Origin: a virus | Virus record (IMG/VR): IMGVR_UViG_3300001835_000008 | Location: 1-23,436 of that record | Reading direction: 5' to 3' (one strand) | DNA length: 23,436 bases | Shown here: one piece after another, positions 1 through 8,615 of the stretch | Layout of the letters: each line of letters opens with the position of its first letter | How positions within the stretch are numbered: position 1 is the stretch's first letter | Notes under the pieces: generated by a model | The model's input: the letters and a program-made list of their open reading frames with translations, nothing else | Database searches by the model: none | What the model was told of the DNA's origin: nothing | Made by a program: the position numbers and the translations under genes

Positions 1-120
1 AGGTAAAGAAGCCTCAAAGTTCTCATCCATATTTAGTACATAATAGTCTTCTATCTGTACTGGTTCAGGGACACTCTGATAACTACGTAAGTCACTGTCC
101 TTTTTTATGTATATTTCCAT
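1..120 (-). CDS. 5' part of an unidentified gene downstream of the tail fibre
   Basis: An ATG at 118-120 opens a frame that stays open for 40 codons to the window edge, so only the N-terminus is visible (begins MEIYIKKDSDLRSYQ and is rich in D, E and Y). The start overlaps the TAA of the tail fibre gene by one base (TAATG), the same coupling used elsewhere in this genome, which supports translation. I do not recognise the product. By position it could be a fibre-associated or assembly protein, but nothing in the 40 residues shows that. Confidence 0.6.
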   Translation of the reverse strand, partial: MEIYIKKDSDLRSYQSVPEPVQIEDYYVLNMDENFEASLP

Positions 121-905
121 TAGTAGTTCACTCCTATAATTTTTCGCATTCTTGAGTTCTCAGTTCTTACAGATAAGTAAGTTCTTGGACCTGTTCTGAT
201 CCAAAAGTATACATGAGATGATATCATAAACTCAGAGTAAAAAGTAGACGTTGCTGCTGCTATCATATCAAGGACTAGGACCTCATACTTTAAACCATAG
301 TTACTACCATCATCGGTCATATAAAAGATTAGCTCATCGAATGTATCCCATGACTGACTTAGTGAAATATCATTAGATGTTCCTGAGTTACCGTTAAATA
401 ATGTAGTTCTCGTCCCTAAGACGTTAGTAGGTGTATTAGTAAGCTGTGAGCCATCTCCAATAAACTGACCAGTAGCTGTAACGTTATTCGCTTTAAAGTG
501 CTCATAGTTATTACCCGGATTATTCCTAATCGTAATAGTACCGCTAGCCTCCATAGCGATGTTTGACGCTACAACACCACCCCAGTGCATACCAATATGT
601 GGAGGTGTCCCTGCACTACCATTTCTGGTAGACTCTCTAATTTCAATAGCTGCATTATTATAACCCGTATCTGTACTGTCTGACCAAAATTCGATGGAGT
701 TATTAGTAAATGCTTGACCACCATTATCACCATAGACTGTAAAACCGCCATTAGTATAATGCTCTCCTGAGAGTCCCATTACACCTGTAAGTCCTGACCC
801 ATCTCCACTGAATGAAGTAGCAGATACCGAAGTAGCAGATACCGCAGTAGCAGATACCGAACCATCAATTACAACATCACCCTCTTTTGTTTTTAATACA
901 CTCAT
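120..905 (-). CDS. Tail fibre protein with GDGSxLT repeats (putative receptor-binding tip)
   Basis: A 261-residue fibre-like protein. Residues 16-31 contain the pentad VSAT[A/S] repeated in tandem. They are followed by FSGDGSGLTG (32-41), and a second copy of that motif, FIGDGSQLTN, lies at 148-157. This G-D-G-S-x-L-T element is common in trimeric phage fibres. The middle section (about 45-140) is rich in G, N and T, as in beta-structured shafts. The C-terminal ~95 residues form a separate section ending in RKIIGVNY, which looks like a compact beta tip and may contact the receptor; that role is inferred. A strong AGGAG lies nine bases before the ATG. It follows two collagen-like fibre genes and is probably co-transcribed with them. 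No catalytic motif was seen. Confidence 0.75.
   Translation of the reverse strand: MSVLKTKEGDVVIDGSVSATAVSATSVSATSFSGDGSGLTGVMGLSGEHYTNGGFTVYGDNGGQAFTNNSIEFWSDSTDTGYNNAAIEIRESTRNGSAGTPPHIGMHWGGVVASNIAMEASGTITIRNNPGNNYEHFKANNVTATGQFIGDGSQLTNTPTNVLGTRTTLFNGNSGTSNDISLSQSWDTFDELIFYMTDDGSNYGLKYEVLVLDMIAAATSTFYSEFMISSHVYFWIRTGPRTYLSVRTENSRMRKIIGVNY
784..822. repeat. Fibre-gene homology segment, copy 1
   Basis: A 39-base segment that matches 1082-1120 at 35 of 39 positions by my alignment. It encodes the ATSF-x-GDGSGLTG motif of the tail fibre. The partner copy lies in the neighbouring collagen-like gene, so the two genes share a short cassette at DNA level. Confidence 0.75.
816..860 (-). repeat. 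Three 15-bp tandem copies in the tail fibre gene
   Basis: Three consecutive 15-base units (plus-strand form agtagcagataccgM, where M is a or c) at 816-830, 831-845 and 846-860. They encode the pentad repeat SATxV near the fibre N-terminus. Because the unit is a multiple of three, gain or loss of copies would lengthen or shorten the linker without shifting frame. Confidence 0.9.
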
Positions 906-921
906 TAGTTATCTCCTTTCA

Positions 922-2688
922 TTATACAATAGTCCATGTAGACCCCTGAGATATAGTAATCTCTGTTGTTGTACCAATTTCTATAGGACCACCTGAGACT
1001 GCATTTTTACCTGTAGGTATTGTCATATCATTATTAATAGTATTTGAGTGCATAACCATACCCTCAGATTCTACATTCAATCCTGTAAGTCCTGCACCAT
1101 CTCCAACGAATGAAGTAGCATTGACTTGTCCTGTAACCGTAATACCAGTATTCGTTGCAATAGCCTTAGTAGTACCATTGTACTTTAGATCTGGAGCTGT
1201 AGGTCCCATAGGTCCAACGTTACCTGTCTCTCCTTTAAGTCCTGCACCAGTATTAACAGGTCCAAGAAGTAGTTGATCTATTGAAGGCTCTTCGCCATTA
1301 ATCATATCAGCACGTGGAGACCAGAACTCTACTATATTCTGTTCTGTACTAGTATTATAGAATTGGTATCCTCTAATTCTCGCAGTAGTATTAGTAGTAT
1401 CCCACTTATAGTCATGGGAAGTATTAGCTATTTTCTGACCTGTAGTAACAGAATAAATACCAGACTCAGGATGCTCATTAGTACCTGTATGAGAAGATTC
1501 AAATACATATCCTACAATCATATACCATTCATTACTTGTAGGTAGATCTCCAGCCCAAAAGTAAGGATTAGTATTAGGTGTACTAGTATTTAGTCTAAGA
1601 ACACCATTAGGAGTACCATGTAGACCAAAGTAGCGAGTACCATTATTACTTGACTGCTTAATATATGTTACAAATCTGTAACGCTTAGTATGATTAATAG
1701 CTACAAAATCACTATTAAAACCACCCTCAGCATCACTAGTTGTATCAAGATTTGTAGCAACAAGAACTACATCTTGTGAGAATGGAGAATCTCTAAATTG
1801 TCTTGAAGACTCATAATCACTGTTCCCATTCCAAAAAGGATCTGAACCTAGTCCTACCTCAAATGGAGAACCTTCTGTAAATATATTAGTATCATTAACA
1901 TCTGGTCCTGCTGGTCCCACGACACCCTGAGGTCCTGGGACAGAACTATCAGCTCCCTGAGGACCTGTACCACCAGTAGCACCTGTCGTACCAGTAGTTC
2001 CTTGATCTCCTTGGATACCTTGGAGTCCTTGGATACCTTGGTCACCGTCTGGACCTATAGCACCTTGGATACCTGTAGTTCCTTGAGCACCAGTAGCACC
2101 CGTAGCTCCTTGAGGACCTGTTACTCCATCAGAACCAGCGGCACCTGTCGCACCAGTTGCACCAGTAGCACCTGTCGTACCAGTAGTTCCTGTAGTTCCT
2201 GTAGCTCCTTGAGGTCCGGTGTTACCAATAGGACCTTGAATACCATCCTCACCTTGAATACCAGTTGCACCGGTTGCACCAGTGTCACCTGTAGTTCCTT
2301 GAGCACCAGTAAGTCCTGTAGCTCCCTGAGGTCCTACAGCACCTGTGTTACCAGTTGCACCAGTAGCACCAGTATCACCTTGCGGTCCTGTCGCTCCAGT
2401 AGCACCTGCATCCCCAACGATACCTTGTGGTCCAGTAGCACCTGTAGATCCAGTAGCACCTTGTGCACCTGTAGCACCAGTGTTACCTTGTATCCCTTGG
2501 TCTCCAACTTCAGCTAATATCTGCCACTCTAAAGGCTGTGCGGAAGGGATGGAACCAACTACAGGATCTACAATAGCTATGTATGATGATCCATTATATG
2601 ATACGGAATCAAATTCCTCATAATCAGTCGTAGCTGCCCACGACCCTTTCCAGGCCATTCTTATCTTACCTAAATTTAACGTAGCCAC
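922..2688 (-). CDS. Collagen-like tail fibre protein with lectin-like domain
   Basis: A 588-residue multidomain fibre. Residues 1-60 form a W-x-G-x-W / V-x-YNGSSY module resembling small CBM5/12-type carbohydrate-binding folds. Residues 62-247 are 62 uninterrupted Gly-X-Y triplets, rich in GAT and GTT. After a break (DSSVP) four more triplets follow to 263. Residues 265-475 form a globular, aromatic- and N/T-rich region that resembles a jelly-roll carbohydrate-binding domain. A short collagen piece ([14 protein letters not shown]) follows, then a GDGAGLTGL motif at 529-537, and a C-terminus ending [11 protein letters not shown] that is typical of marine phage fibres. The start is GTG, preceded five bases earlier by AAGGAGG that overlaps the TAA of the upstream gene, suggesting coupled translation. 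The role in adsorption is inferred from domains and position. Confidence 0.8.
   Translation of the reverse strand: MATLNLGKIRMAWKGSWAATTDYEEFDSVSYNGSSYIAIVDPVVGSIPSAQPLEWQILAEVGDQGIQGNTGATGAQGATGSTGATGPQGIVGDAGATGATGPQGDTGATGATGNTGAVGPQGATGLTGAQGTTGDTGATGATGIQGEDGIQGPIGNTGPQGATGTTGTTGTTGATGATGATGAAGSDGVTGPQGATGATGAQGTTGIQGAIGPDGDQGIQGLQGIQGDQGTTGTTGATGGTGPQGADSSVPGPQGVVGPAGPDVNDTNIFTEGSPFEVGLGSDPFWNGNSDYESSRQFRDSPFSQDVVLVATNLDTTSDAEGGFNSDFVAINHTKRYRFVTYIKQSSNNGTRYFGLHGTPNGVLRLNTSTPNTNPYFWAGDLPTSNEWYMIVGYVFESSHTGTNEHPESGIYSVTTGQKIANTSHDYKWDTTNTTARIRGYQFYNTSTEQNIVEFWSPRADMINGEEPSIDQLLLGPVNTGAGLKGETGNVGPMGPTAPDLKYNGTTKAIATNTGITVTGQVNATSFVGDGAGLTGLNVESEGMVMHSNTINNDMTIPTGKNAVSGGPIEIGTTTEITISQGSTWTIV
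1082..1120. repeat. Fibre-gene homology segment, copy 2
   Basis: Partner of 784-822, with 35 of 39 bases the same. It encodes [13 protein letters not shown] near the C-terminus of the collagen-like fibre. Confidence 0.75.
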
Positions 2689-2697
2689 GTGGCCTCC

Positions 2698-3834
2698 TTA
2701 TATTGTTACGATTAACTCACCATCGGAGTTAATATTAAAATCATTACTATCAGCATCACCGTAGTAATCTACTAGTAAATCACCTGTAGCAGAGTCTAAG
2801 CGGAACTTACCAAATGCTAATGGTATAGATGTAGGCCCTAAAGGCCCTTCTTGTCCGTCAGGCCCTTGCTGTCCCGTAGGTCCCTGAGGTCCATTAATAC
2901 CTTGGTTACCTAGAATACCTTGAGGTCCTTGTGGTCCTAAAGGTCCTGTTGGTCCTGTACCACCATCAGGTCCTGAGATTCCTGTATCACCAGTAGGCCC
3001 TTGTTGTCCTGTAGTACCTTGAGGTCCCACACCACCTGCAGCACCTGTATCCCCAGTTGAACCCGTAGGTCCTTGTTCTCCAGTTTGTCCTACGACACCC
3101 GGAGCACCTGTAGTACCTGTGTTACCTGTAGGTCCTTGATCTCCTGTAATACCTTGTAATCCTGTAGGTCCTTGGATACCTTGAGGTCCTAATTGACCAA
3201 CGTCACCTTCAACACCTTGAGGTCCCGTAGCACCAGTAGGCCCTAATGGTCCCACGTCTCCTTCAATACCTTGGATACCTTGGGCTCCTGTGAGACCAGT
3301 GTTACCTTGTATTCCGGCAGGTCCATCGCCACCTGAAGGTCCTCTATCTCCGTCAAAACCTTGGATACCTTGAGGTCCCATAGGCCCTTCGCCACCAGTA
3401 GCTCCGTCAGGTCCTACTCCACCAAGAGGCCCTAGTGGTCCTGTTAAACCTTGGATACCTTGGTCTCCTTGAGTACCTTGGATACCTTGAGGTCCTGTTA
3501 GCGTATCTTGCAACCACTGTGGTAGAGACTCAATATTACTGAGGTCTCTATTAGCCTTCTCAACTATGTCGTACTCAACTGAGGGGATGAAATCAACATC
3601 ATCTATCTCATACGTAACTCCAGGGATGAAACCTGTATCCCCTGAGATCTTCACTGTGAAATCTGCAGTAGGAGCGTCCTTGAATACTACAGCATTGTTT
3701 ATAATGTCGTATTCAGTGAGTGGATGTGCGCCCTCCTGCGTGTAGACTTCTGTGAATTCTTTGTTCCGAGCTAATGCAGTTAGATTGTATATTCTTCTGC
3801 CAGTAGCCGTATACTGTTCTTCTACTGTAGCCAT
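2698..3834 (-). CDS. Collagen-like fibre protein with N-terminal adaptor-like domain
   Basis: A 378-residue protein in three parts. Residues 1-113 are non-collagenous; the stretch TEYDIINNAVVFKDAPTADF resembles, in pattern only, the virion-anchoring N-terminus of T7 gp17-type fibres. Residues 114-335 are 74 Gly-X-Y triplets without interruption, rich in GPQ, GIQ, GPT and GDQ. Residues 336-378 form a small acidic C-terminal domain ending INSDGELIVTI. Gly-X-Y repeats form homotrimeric triple helices in other phage and bacterial proteins, so a rigid rod is expected. The gene begins nine bases after tail tubular B with AAGGA before the ATG, and the next collagen gene's ribosome site overlaps its stop. 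It could be the adaptor that carries the following fibre; that is inference. Confidence 0.78.
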   Translation of the reverse strand: MATVEEQYTATGRRIYNLTALARNKEFTEVYTQEGAHPLTEYDIINNAVVFKDAPTADFTVKISGDTGFIPGVTYEIDDVDFIPSVEYDIVEKANRDLSNIESLPQWLQDTLTGPQGIQGTQGDQGIQGLTGPLGPLGGVGPDGATGGEGPMGPQGIQGFDGDRGPSGGDGPAGIQGNTGLTGAQGIQGIEGDVGPLGPTGATGPQGVEGDVGQLGPQGIQGPTGLQGITGDQGPTGNTGTTGAPGVVGQTGEQGPTGSTGDTGAAGGVGPQGTTGQQGPTGDTGISGPDGGTGPTGPLGPQGPQGILGNQGINGPQGPTGQQGPDGQEGPLGPTSIPLAFGKFRLDSATGDLLVDYYGDADSNDFNINSDGELIVTI

Positions 3835-3843
3835 CTTTATTCC

Positions 3844-6711
3844 TTATAAAGCTTTACTTGTATTGCTCACACTTCCACGATAGTTCATAGAGAATATCTG
3901 GAAACCTTCGCTGTCTTTACTAGTCACTGCTAGTTGTATATTATTAACATCACCCATAGTTGAGAACTTATTATCTGGTACATACGAATATGTCTTAGGC
4001 TTATCATTCCCTTTCTTAGTGACCTCTAGGTTATACTTAGATCCTTCACTTACTGAGAACTTGGTATCCCTAAGGCTCAAACGTAGTCTTTGATTGTCTG
4101 TCTTAGATAATTGACCTACTGGGACTCCCCATTTACTTAGTCCTATTCTAGATTCATAAGTATAAGAGTCAACACCAGTAGTTTCATCTAGATATGTATC
4201 AGCTGGAATATATGACATATTCTTGAACGTATTCAAGCTAATTGATTTATGTACTACCGTGTCATCTTCTTCAAGTATGATAGAAAGCTTATTATTGAAT
4301 ATCTCTATATTATGTATAATCCCCGATACTTCCCACTTATGCCATGCTGATTGGGACTTCTCCTCTCCTTGCCACATATAATTATATACATAAATATAAG
4401 TAGGTTTATCAACTTCTATAGGAGTAATTGCAAACAACATATCGTGGTTTGGACATCCTACTAGCTTAGTGATACCTCCAGGTATAAAGTGAGGACAGTG
4501 AGATGTTATATCCACTGCATCATTAGAAGCTGTATCCTGCACAACATAGTATTCTCTAACTTTACTAGAGTGTGAGCTACCTTCGGAACCCATTGTGAAA
4601 TAGATATTAGGTCCTAAGGCCACTGGTTTAGCTGCGGCATTAAGTTCAAAAGCTGTCGTCTGTTGTACAGAGACATCCTTAGGGGATAATGTTTTAGTAC
4701 TACTCATTGCAAACTGTGCGTTCCCTCCGAATAATAAGAGTTCCTTAGCGAATGGTATAGCATACTCTAGTTTCACAACCTGATTACTATCAACTGCTAC
4801 ATCTACAGGGTCACTATCTAATACATCTGTAACTGTAGATGGGAAGAAATCATAGTATGTACCTGAAGCACTTAACGTTACATTACTACCACTTATTAAT
4901 CCTAATCTATTTTTATAGAAGAAGATGTCAGTGATAGGTTGACCTACGAATCCTGGAAGAGGTGCTGATTGATTGTCACCTGCTTTTCGTACTCCCCAAC
5001 CTTCGCTGAGTATGATACGCTTTTCAGTGATATACATATTGTCCGAGTCTACGAGAGGATCTCCATTCGTACTTAATACGCTTACATCTCTACCATCTCT
5101 AAGAGGGTTATCATCAGATTTATCTAAAGCTGTGAAATAGAATTGAATGTATGGAGCTACGCCCTCAACCTCTTCATGGTCCCAAGAAGTGTCAGCTGCA
5201 TGTGCTACAGTGAATTTATAAATATCAAGATTATATGATACACGATCACCAATTGAATAAGCTGTAGCTATGTCGAACAAAGGTGTCGACGCTTGTCCTC
5301 TAATTAATGCGTGAGGCATTGTCTCAGGTCTTAGGACTCCTGGTTGTGACGGATGTGCTATCTCATTATAAGCACCATCGTTATACTTAACATAGAAGTT
5401 AGTAAATCCAGTCTCGTCATCTCCGGTAACCTCAATGATAGCATCCTCAAATCCTAACTTAGTAGGTAGGTCGCTGAGCTTCTTAGTACGCCCAGTCCAA
5501 CTTACACTGGCCTGGTCTCCCCAAGAGTCCGAGCCTTTATAGTCGACATCTATAGCTCGCATGACAGAGCCTGAGCTCTCTCCCCTAGATACATTAGTTG
5601 ATAAGTATGATGCAGCAGCCTTAGAGTCATGTGTTATTATAGAGGCTACTGAAGCACCGCTAACTCCATCTGTAATAGAATACGTATAACGTAAGGGTTG
5701 GTTAGTAATGTCAGAACCTCCGGCTGTACGCTTAACCCAGTAGTAGAAGGTACGCTCCCAAGGAGACCCAATATCTGTTAGGGCTGACCAAACAGGCATT
5801 GATCCCGTCACAGGTATAGGGTAAGTAATAATATTGCCTTGGTAAGCAGGCCCCAGCCATTCACCGCCTGAAGTGTGTGTTGGAGACCAATACTCATTGC
5901 CATTTGAGGCGGGGCCTATGGTAACCCTCGTCTCAAAACTTTCTGTTCCAGAGGTAGGATGTGTTAATGTTAGATCAGTGCCTTCAAGAACTGTAGCAGC
6001 TGATAATCTAATAGTCTCAAGTACTTCTCTAAGTCCTATGACTATTTGGTCCTTAACTTCTCTACGCTGGTGATGGACACCGCTGCCATAGAGTTGTATA
6101 CTCTCAGGTCCATTATATATATGATCTATAGGGGATGCTGTATCGTACCAGATACCGTTATACTTAACCCCAACTGTCAAACCTACATGTAAGTAGTCGT
6201 ATATTTTAGGGTAAATACCAGACTCTTGTATCGGCTTCGTCATAAGTTTGAATTCATTACAAGAGAATGAGTAAGAATAAAACTCAGGTTCCTCTTCTAA
6301 GGCTACTAGATCCTCAGTAACCTTAGTCTTATTAACGATATATGTAGTATCACCTGCAGTGTTTAAAGCAAAGGATCTCTTCGGATCAGCACCCTCATGT
6401 ATGTTTAAATATGGATCAGTACCAGAATCTACAAGACTACCATCGTCAGCATATACTGCCCAGTTACCACTCCATATGTAGATAATGTACTCTTCATCTC
6501 CAGCGCCTCTATCATATACATGTGTAAACACGTTAGCTGGTACATCTAACTCAGCTACTTCAATCTTAGCACCTTGTCGTCTCTGTACCCCTGCAACTAA
6601 ACTAGGGTTACAGTTTATCATTAGCTCAGTCTGAGTATCCAGACGTACCTCAGGAGGCTGCTCGGATACACCGTTGAACAATCCTGGTACAGTTTGATTT
6701 ACTAGTGGCAT
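3844..6711 (-). CDS. Tail tubular protein B (T7 gp12-like nozzle)
   Basis: A 955-residue homologue of T7 gp12, the nozzle of the short tail. The N-terminus (VNQTVPGLFNGVSEQPPEVR) matches the family's G-x-S-x-Q-P signature. The conserved central block GFVGQPITDIFFYKNRLGL (588-606) is followed by SDPVDVAV, AIPFAKELLLFGG, VQDTASNDAVDITSHCP and a tryptophan-containing SAWHKWEVSG. It is about 160 residues longer than T7 gp12. Part of the excess is a module at 479-520 (AYSIGDRVSYNLDIYKFTVAH...SWD) just before the conserved block, closely similar to one in tail tubular A. Beta-rich insertions around 250-410 account for more. AAGGA precedes the ATG. It is co-directional with tail tubular A, as in T7. 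Confidence 0.95.
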   Translation of the reverse strand: MPLVNQTVPGLFNGVSEQPPEVRLDTQTELMINCNPSLVAGVQRRQGAKIEVAELDVPANVFTHVYDRGAGDEEYIIYIWSGNWAVYADDGSLVDSGTDPYLNIHEGADPKRSFALNTAGDTTYIVNKTKVTEDLVALEEEPEFYSYSFSCNEFKLMTKPIQESGIYPKIYDYLHVGLTVGVKYNGIWYDTASPIDHIYNGPESIQLYGSGVHHQRREVKDQIVIGLREVLETIRLSAATVLEGTDLTLTHPTSGTESFETRVTIGPASNGNEYWSPTHTSGGEWLGPAYQGNIITYPIPVTGSMPVWSALTDIGSPWERTFYYWVKRTAGGSDITNQPLRYTYSITDGVSGASVASIITHDSKAAASYLSTNVSRGESSGSVMRAIDVDYKGSDSWGDQASVSWTGRTKKLSDLPTKLGFEDAIIEVTGDDETGFTNFYVKYNDGAYNEIAHPSQPGVLRPETMPHALIRGQASTPLFDIATAYSIGDRVSYNLDIYKFTVAHAADTSWDHEEVEGVAPYIQFYFTALDKSDDNPLRDGRDVSVLSTNGDPLVDSDNMYITEKRIILSEGWGVRKAGDNQSAPLPGFVGQPITDIFFYKNRLGLISGSNVTLSASGTYYDFFPSTVTDVLDSDPVDVAVDSNQVVKLEYAIPFAKELLLFGGNAQFAMSSTKTLSPKDVSVQQTTAFELNAAAKPVALGPNIYFTMGSEGSSHSSKVREYYVVQDTASNDAVDITSHCPHFIPGGITKLVGCPNHDMLFAITPIEVDKPTYIYVYNYMWQGEEKSQSAWHKWEVSGIIHNIEIFNNKLSIILEEDDTVVHKSISLNTFKNMSYIPADTYLDETTGVDSYTYESRIGLSKWGVPVGQLSKTDNQRLRLSLRDTKFSVSEGSKYNLEVTKKGNDKPKTYSYVPDNKFSTMGDVNNIQLAVTSKDSEGFQIFSMNYRGSVSNTSKAL

Positions 6712-6727
6712 ATTTTATCCTTTCTCA

Positions 6728-7420
6728 TTAGCCTAATATACCTCTAGGGTTCTTATTACGTGTGATTGCACGTGTTGTAGAAGGGGCATCAAAGATACTA
6801 TAATCTCCAATGTCAGCCTCAGATTCCATTAGTCTTATACGTGCGTTCTCTTCATCTCTACCTAGGACTCCTAGGATCTCTGAGACACCTATGACTCTTT
6901 GGTATAGTATACGCGCCATACGTAGAGTTATATAATATGAAATATCATACTCTAAATCAACAAAGTAGGCATCCCATATAATCTTAACATCTACAGGTTG
7001 GTTTGGTGTGAATAAGAATGAGTTAGCACTCTTATCATACAAGCGGCCGTTCTTAGCAATATGATTATTATCAATACCATCTACTCTAAGTGCGGTTGGG
7101 GGAATATCTATGTATCCCTGAGGGTCAGCCTCGATAGGCCATGCGTCTTCAGTATTAGTATAGAAACCTCTAGCTAGTACTTCTTTACGTACTTCGTCTA
7201 GGATCGTAGCTGCTTGTAGGGCTTCATACGAAGTTACCTCATTAACATGAGATGCGTCCCAGAATCCTTTAGGGTGTGCTGTATGAAATTCATATTCCTT
7301 AGGACCATAAGCAACACGGTCACCTACAGCATACACTGTAGTCTCTGCAAACGGAGCTTCACTGAGCACTTGCTCACCTATTGATTGTAGACCGACATTA
7401 ATAGCTTCTATTTCAGTCAT
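6728..7420 (-). CDS. Tail tubular protein A (T7 gp11-like gatekeeper)
   Basis: A 230-residue homologue of T7 gp11, the adaptor between portal and nozzle. Family features are the N-terminal AINVGLQSIGE segment, the ILDEVRKEVLARGFYTNTE helix, DIPPTALRVDG, the RLYDKSANSF strand, and the C-terminal EILGVLGRDEENARIRLMESEADIGDYS helix. A module at about 23-63 with YAVGDRVAYGPKEYEF and FWDASH interrupts the region between the first two helices and has no counterpart in T7 gp11. A longer frame opens at a GTG at 7468. I chose the ATG at 7420 because AAAGGA precedes it and the family N-terminus aligns there. It is the first gene after the terminator at 7481-7510, so expression probably needs read-through. 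Confidence 0.92.
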   Translation of the reverse strand: MTEIEAINVGLQSIGEQVLSEAPFAETTVYAVGDRVAYGPKEYEFHTAHPKGFWDASHVNEVTSYEALQAATILDEVRKEVLARGFYTNTEDAWPIEADPQGYIDIPPTALRVDGIDNNHIAKNGRLYDKSANSFLFTPNQPVDVKIIWDAYFVDLEYDISYYITLRMARILYQRVIGVSEILGVLGRDEENARIRLMESEADIGDYSIFDAPSTTRAITRNKNPRGILG

Positions 7421-7480
7421 GTTTTTAGTTCCTTTTAAATTTAGGTTTATATTAGGTGCCCTTAACACACACCTAAATCG

Positions 7481-7510
7481 AAAAAAAAAGGCATCCCGGA
7501 GGATACCTTT
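7481..7510 (-). terminator. Intrinsic terminator after the capsid gene (T-phi-like)
   Basis: On the minus strand AAAGGTATCC pairs with GGATGCCTTT (one G-U) around a four-base loop, giving a ten-base-pair stem, followed by nine T. It begins 13 bases after the capsid stop. T7 has its T-phi terminator at the same place, between genes 10 and 11. Confidence 0.92.
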
Positions 7511-7522
7511 AGTTTGGTCGTA

Positions 7523-8452
7523 CTAGTCGTCAGTAGCCATTTTAACAACACAACCGTTGTTTAGGATACCGAAACCCATAGCATAAGAAGAAACCATTAA
7601 GTCTCCTAATTTCTCTGGGATATAGTTTACTTCTGATTTAATATCAAGAAGCTTAACAACACCTACAGCGTTCTTAGTGAACATGAAGATGTCATTTGAA
7701 TTTACAAGATTGTTAGAACGTAGGATATTGTGACCAGCTACTTGAGTGATCTTACCTGTGTCTAAACCACCGTTACCGTTAGTCATATCTTTATTGATAG
7801 CACCTGATTGAACAAGACGGTTGTAGTTCTTTGGAGATACAACAACATAACGTTCGCCTGGAACATCTGTCTCATCAAAAGCAGTCTGAGCATCGAATAG
7901 TGCAGCAAGAATTGCGTCACCTTTAGTACCATTAGTACCTAAAGCAGCAGTACCTACAGTCTCTAGTGCAATAGCAACTGGCTGACCTTCAGCACCATTG
8001 TTATCACCTGCATTAGCAGCACCAGTGATACATAATTCTAATTGACCGATTACAGCTTTATCAATAGTATTAGCTAATTTACGACCCATTTCAGTAGAGT
8101 ACTGTGAACGAGTTTCGTAGTGAGCCATAGCTTCTTCAAAAGAATCTACGAATACTGAAGCATATTTAAGTGCATCAATTTCAATTACTCTCTCACCAGC
8201 TGAGATAAGGTTTGGAGTGATGTCACTACCAGGAACGTGATCTGCAAGATCTGTATCGTATTTACCGATAACTGCGAAACTAGCTGATTTACCTGATGAA
8301 ATAGTACGTGTTTGTACTAATGGTAAGAAGATGTTTGATGCTTCAAAAGCAGTAAGAACTTCTCCTGAGAATACTTTGATTGCTAAATCTCTGTTTGAGT
8401 CTAAACCTGCAGTACGATCTGTACCGATTCCTTGTGATGGTGTATATGCCAT
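7523..8452 (-). CDS. Major capsid protein (T7 gp10A-like)
   Basis: A 309-residue HK97-fold capsid protein of the T7 type. Recognisable stretches are SNRDLAIKVFSGEVLTAFE at the N-terminus, the VQTRTISSGKSASFAVIGK strand, DALKYASVFVDSFEEAMAHY, the long helix with GRKLANTIDKAVIGQLE, and near the C-terminus PEKLGDLMVSSYAMGFGILN. It is shorter than T7 gp10A (about 345 residues). The gene sits between scaffold and tail tubular A exactly as in T7. An AAGGA lies nine bases before the ATG, at the end of a 213-base leader. The terminator starts just after the stop, leaving no room for a frameshifted minor capsid extension like gp10B. Confidence 0.96.
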   Translation of the reverse strand: MAYTPSQGIGTDRTAGLDSNRDLAIKVFSGEVLTAFEASNIFLPLVQTRTISSGKSASFAVIGKYDTDLADHVPGSDITPNLISAGERVIEIDALKYASVFVDSFEEAMAHYETRSQYSTEMGRKLANTIDKAVIGQLELCITGAANAGDNNGAEGQPVAIALETVGTAALGTNGTKGDAILAALFDAQTAFDETDVPGERYVVVSPKNYNRLVQSGAINKDMTNGNGGLDTGKITQVAGHNILRSNNLVNSNDIFMFTKNAVGVVKLLDIKSEVNYIPEKLGDLMVSSYAMGFGILNNGCVVKMATDD

Positions 8453-8467
8453 TATTAATTCCTTGTG

Positions 8468-8496
8468 TTTTTGTTTGTATTAAATTTTTGTTTGTA
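8468..8496 (-). repeat. Duplicated A-rich 12-mer in capsid leader
   Basis: On the minus strand TACAAACAAAAA occurs twice, at 8485-8496 and 8468-8479, 17 bases apart and just upstream of the capsid ribosome site. The segment has almost no G and should be unstructured. Confidence 0.8.
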
Positions 8497-8615
8497 ACGC
8501 ATTGTCTGATTATTATTAATACACTTCAAGCACTTCGTGGTATCTAGCTCATACATACCTCAGTATGTGTCAGTTAGGCACTAGTTTTTTTAGATTAATT
8601 AATTGTTGTCAATAT

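Noticed and set aside
1854-2306. Minus-strand frames in another register within the collagen gene
   Set aside because: Low-complexity shadows of the same repeat, without start signals.
2002-2623. Long plus-strand frames of Ser/Thr/Cys- or Pro/Val-rich composition opposite the collagen region
   Set aside because: They are mirror images of the Gly-X-Y coding repeats, which leave the opposite strand open. No ribosome site or family pattern.
7466-7468. GTG start giving tail tubular A 16 more residues
   Set aside because: No ribosome site there, while the ATG at 7420 has AAAGGA and fits the family N-terminus.
8599-8610. Plus-strand TTAATTGTTG in the capsid leader, matching the first part of the promoter core
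   Set aside because: Only ten bases match, the CCCTCT half is missing, and it points away from all genes. AT-rich chance match is more likely.
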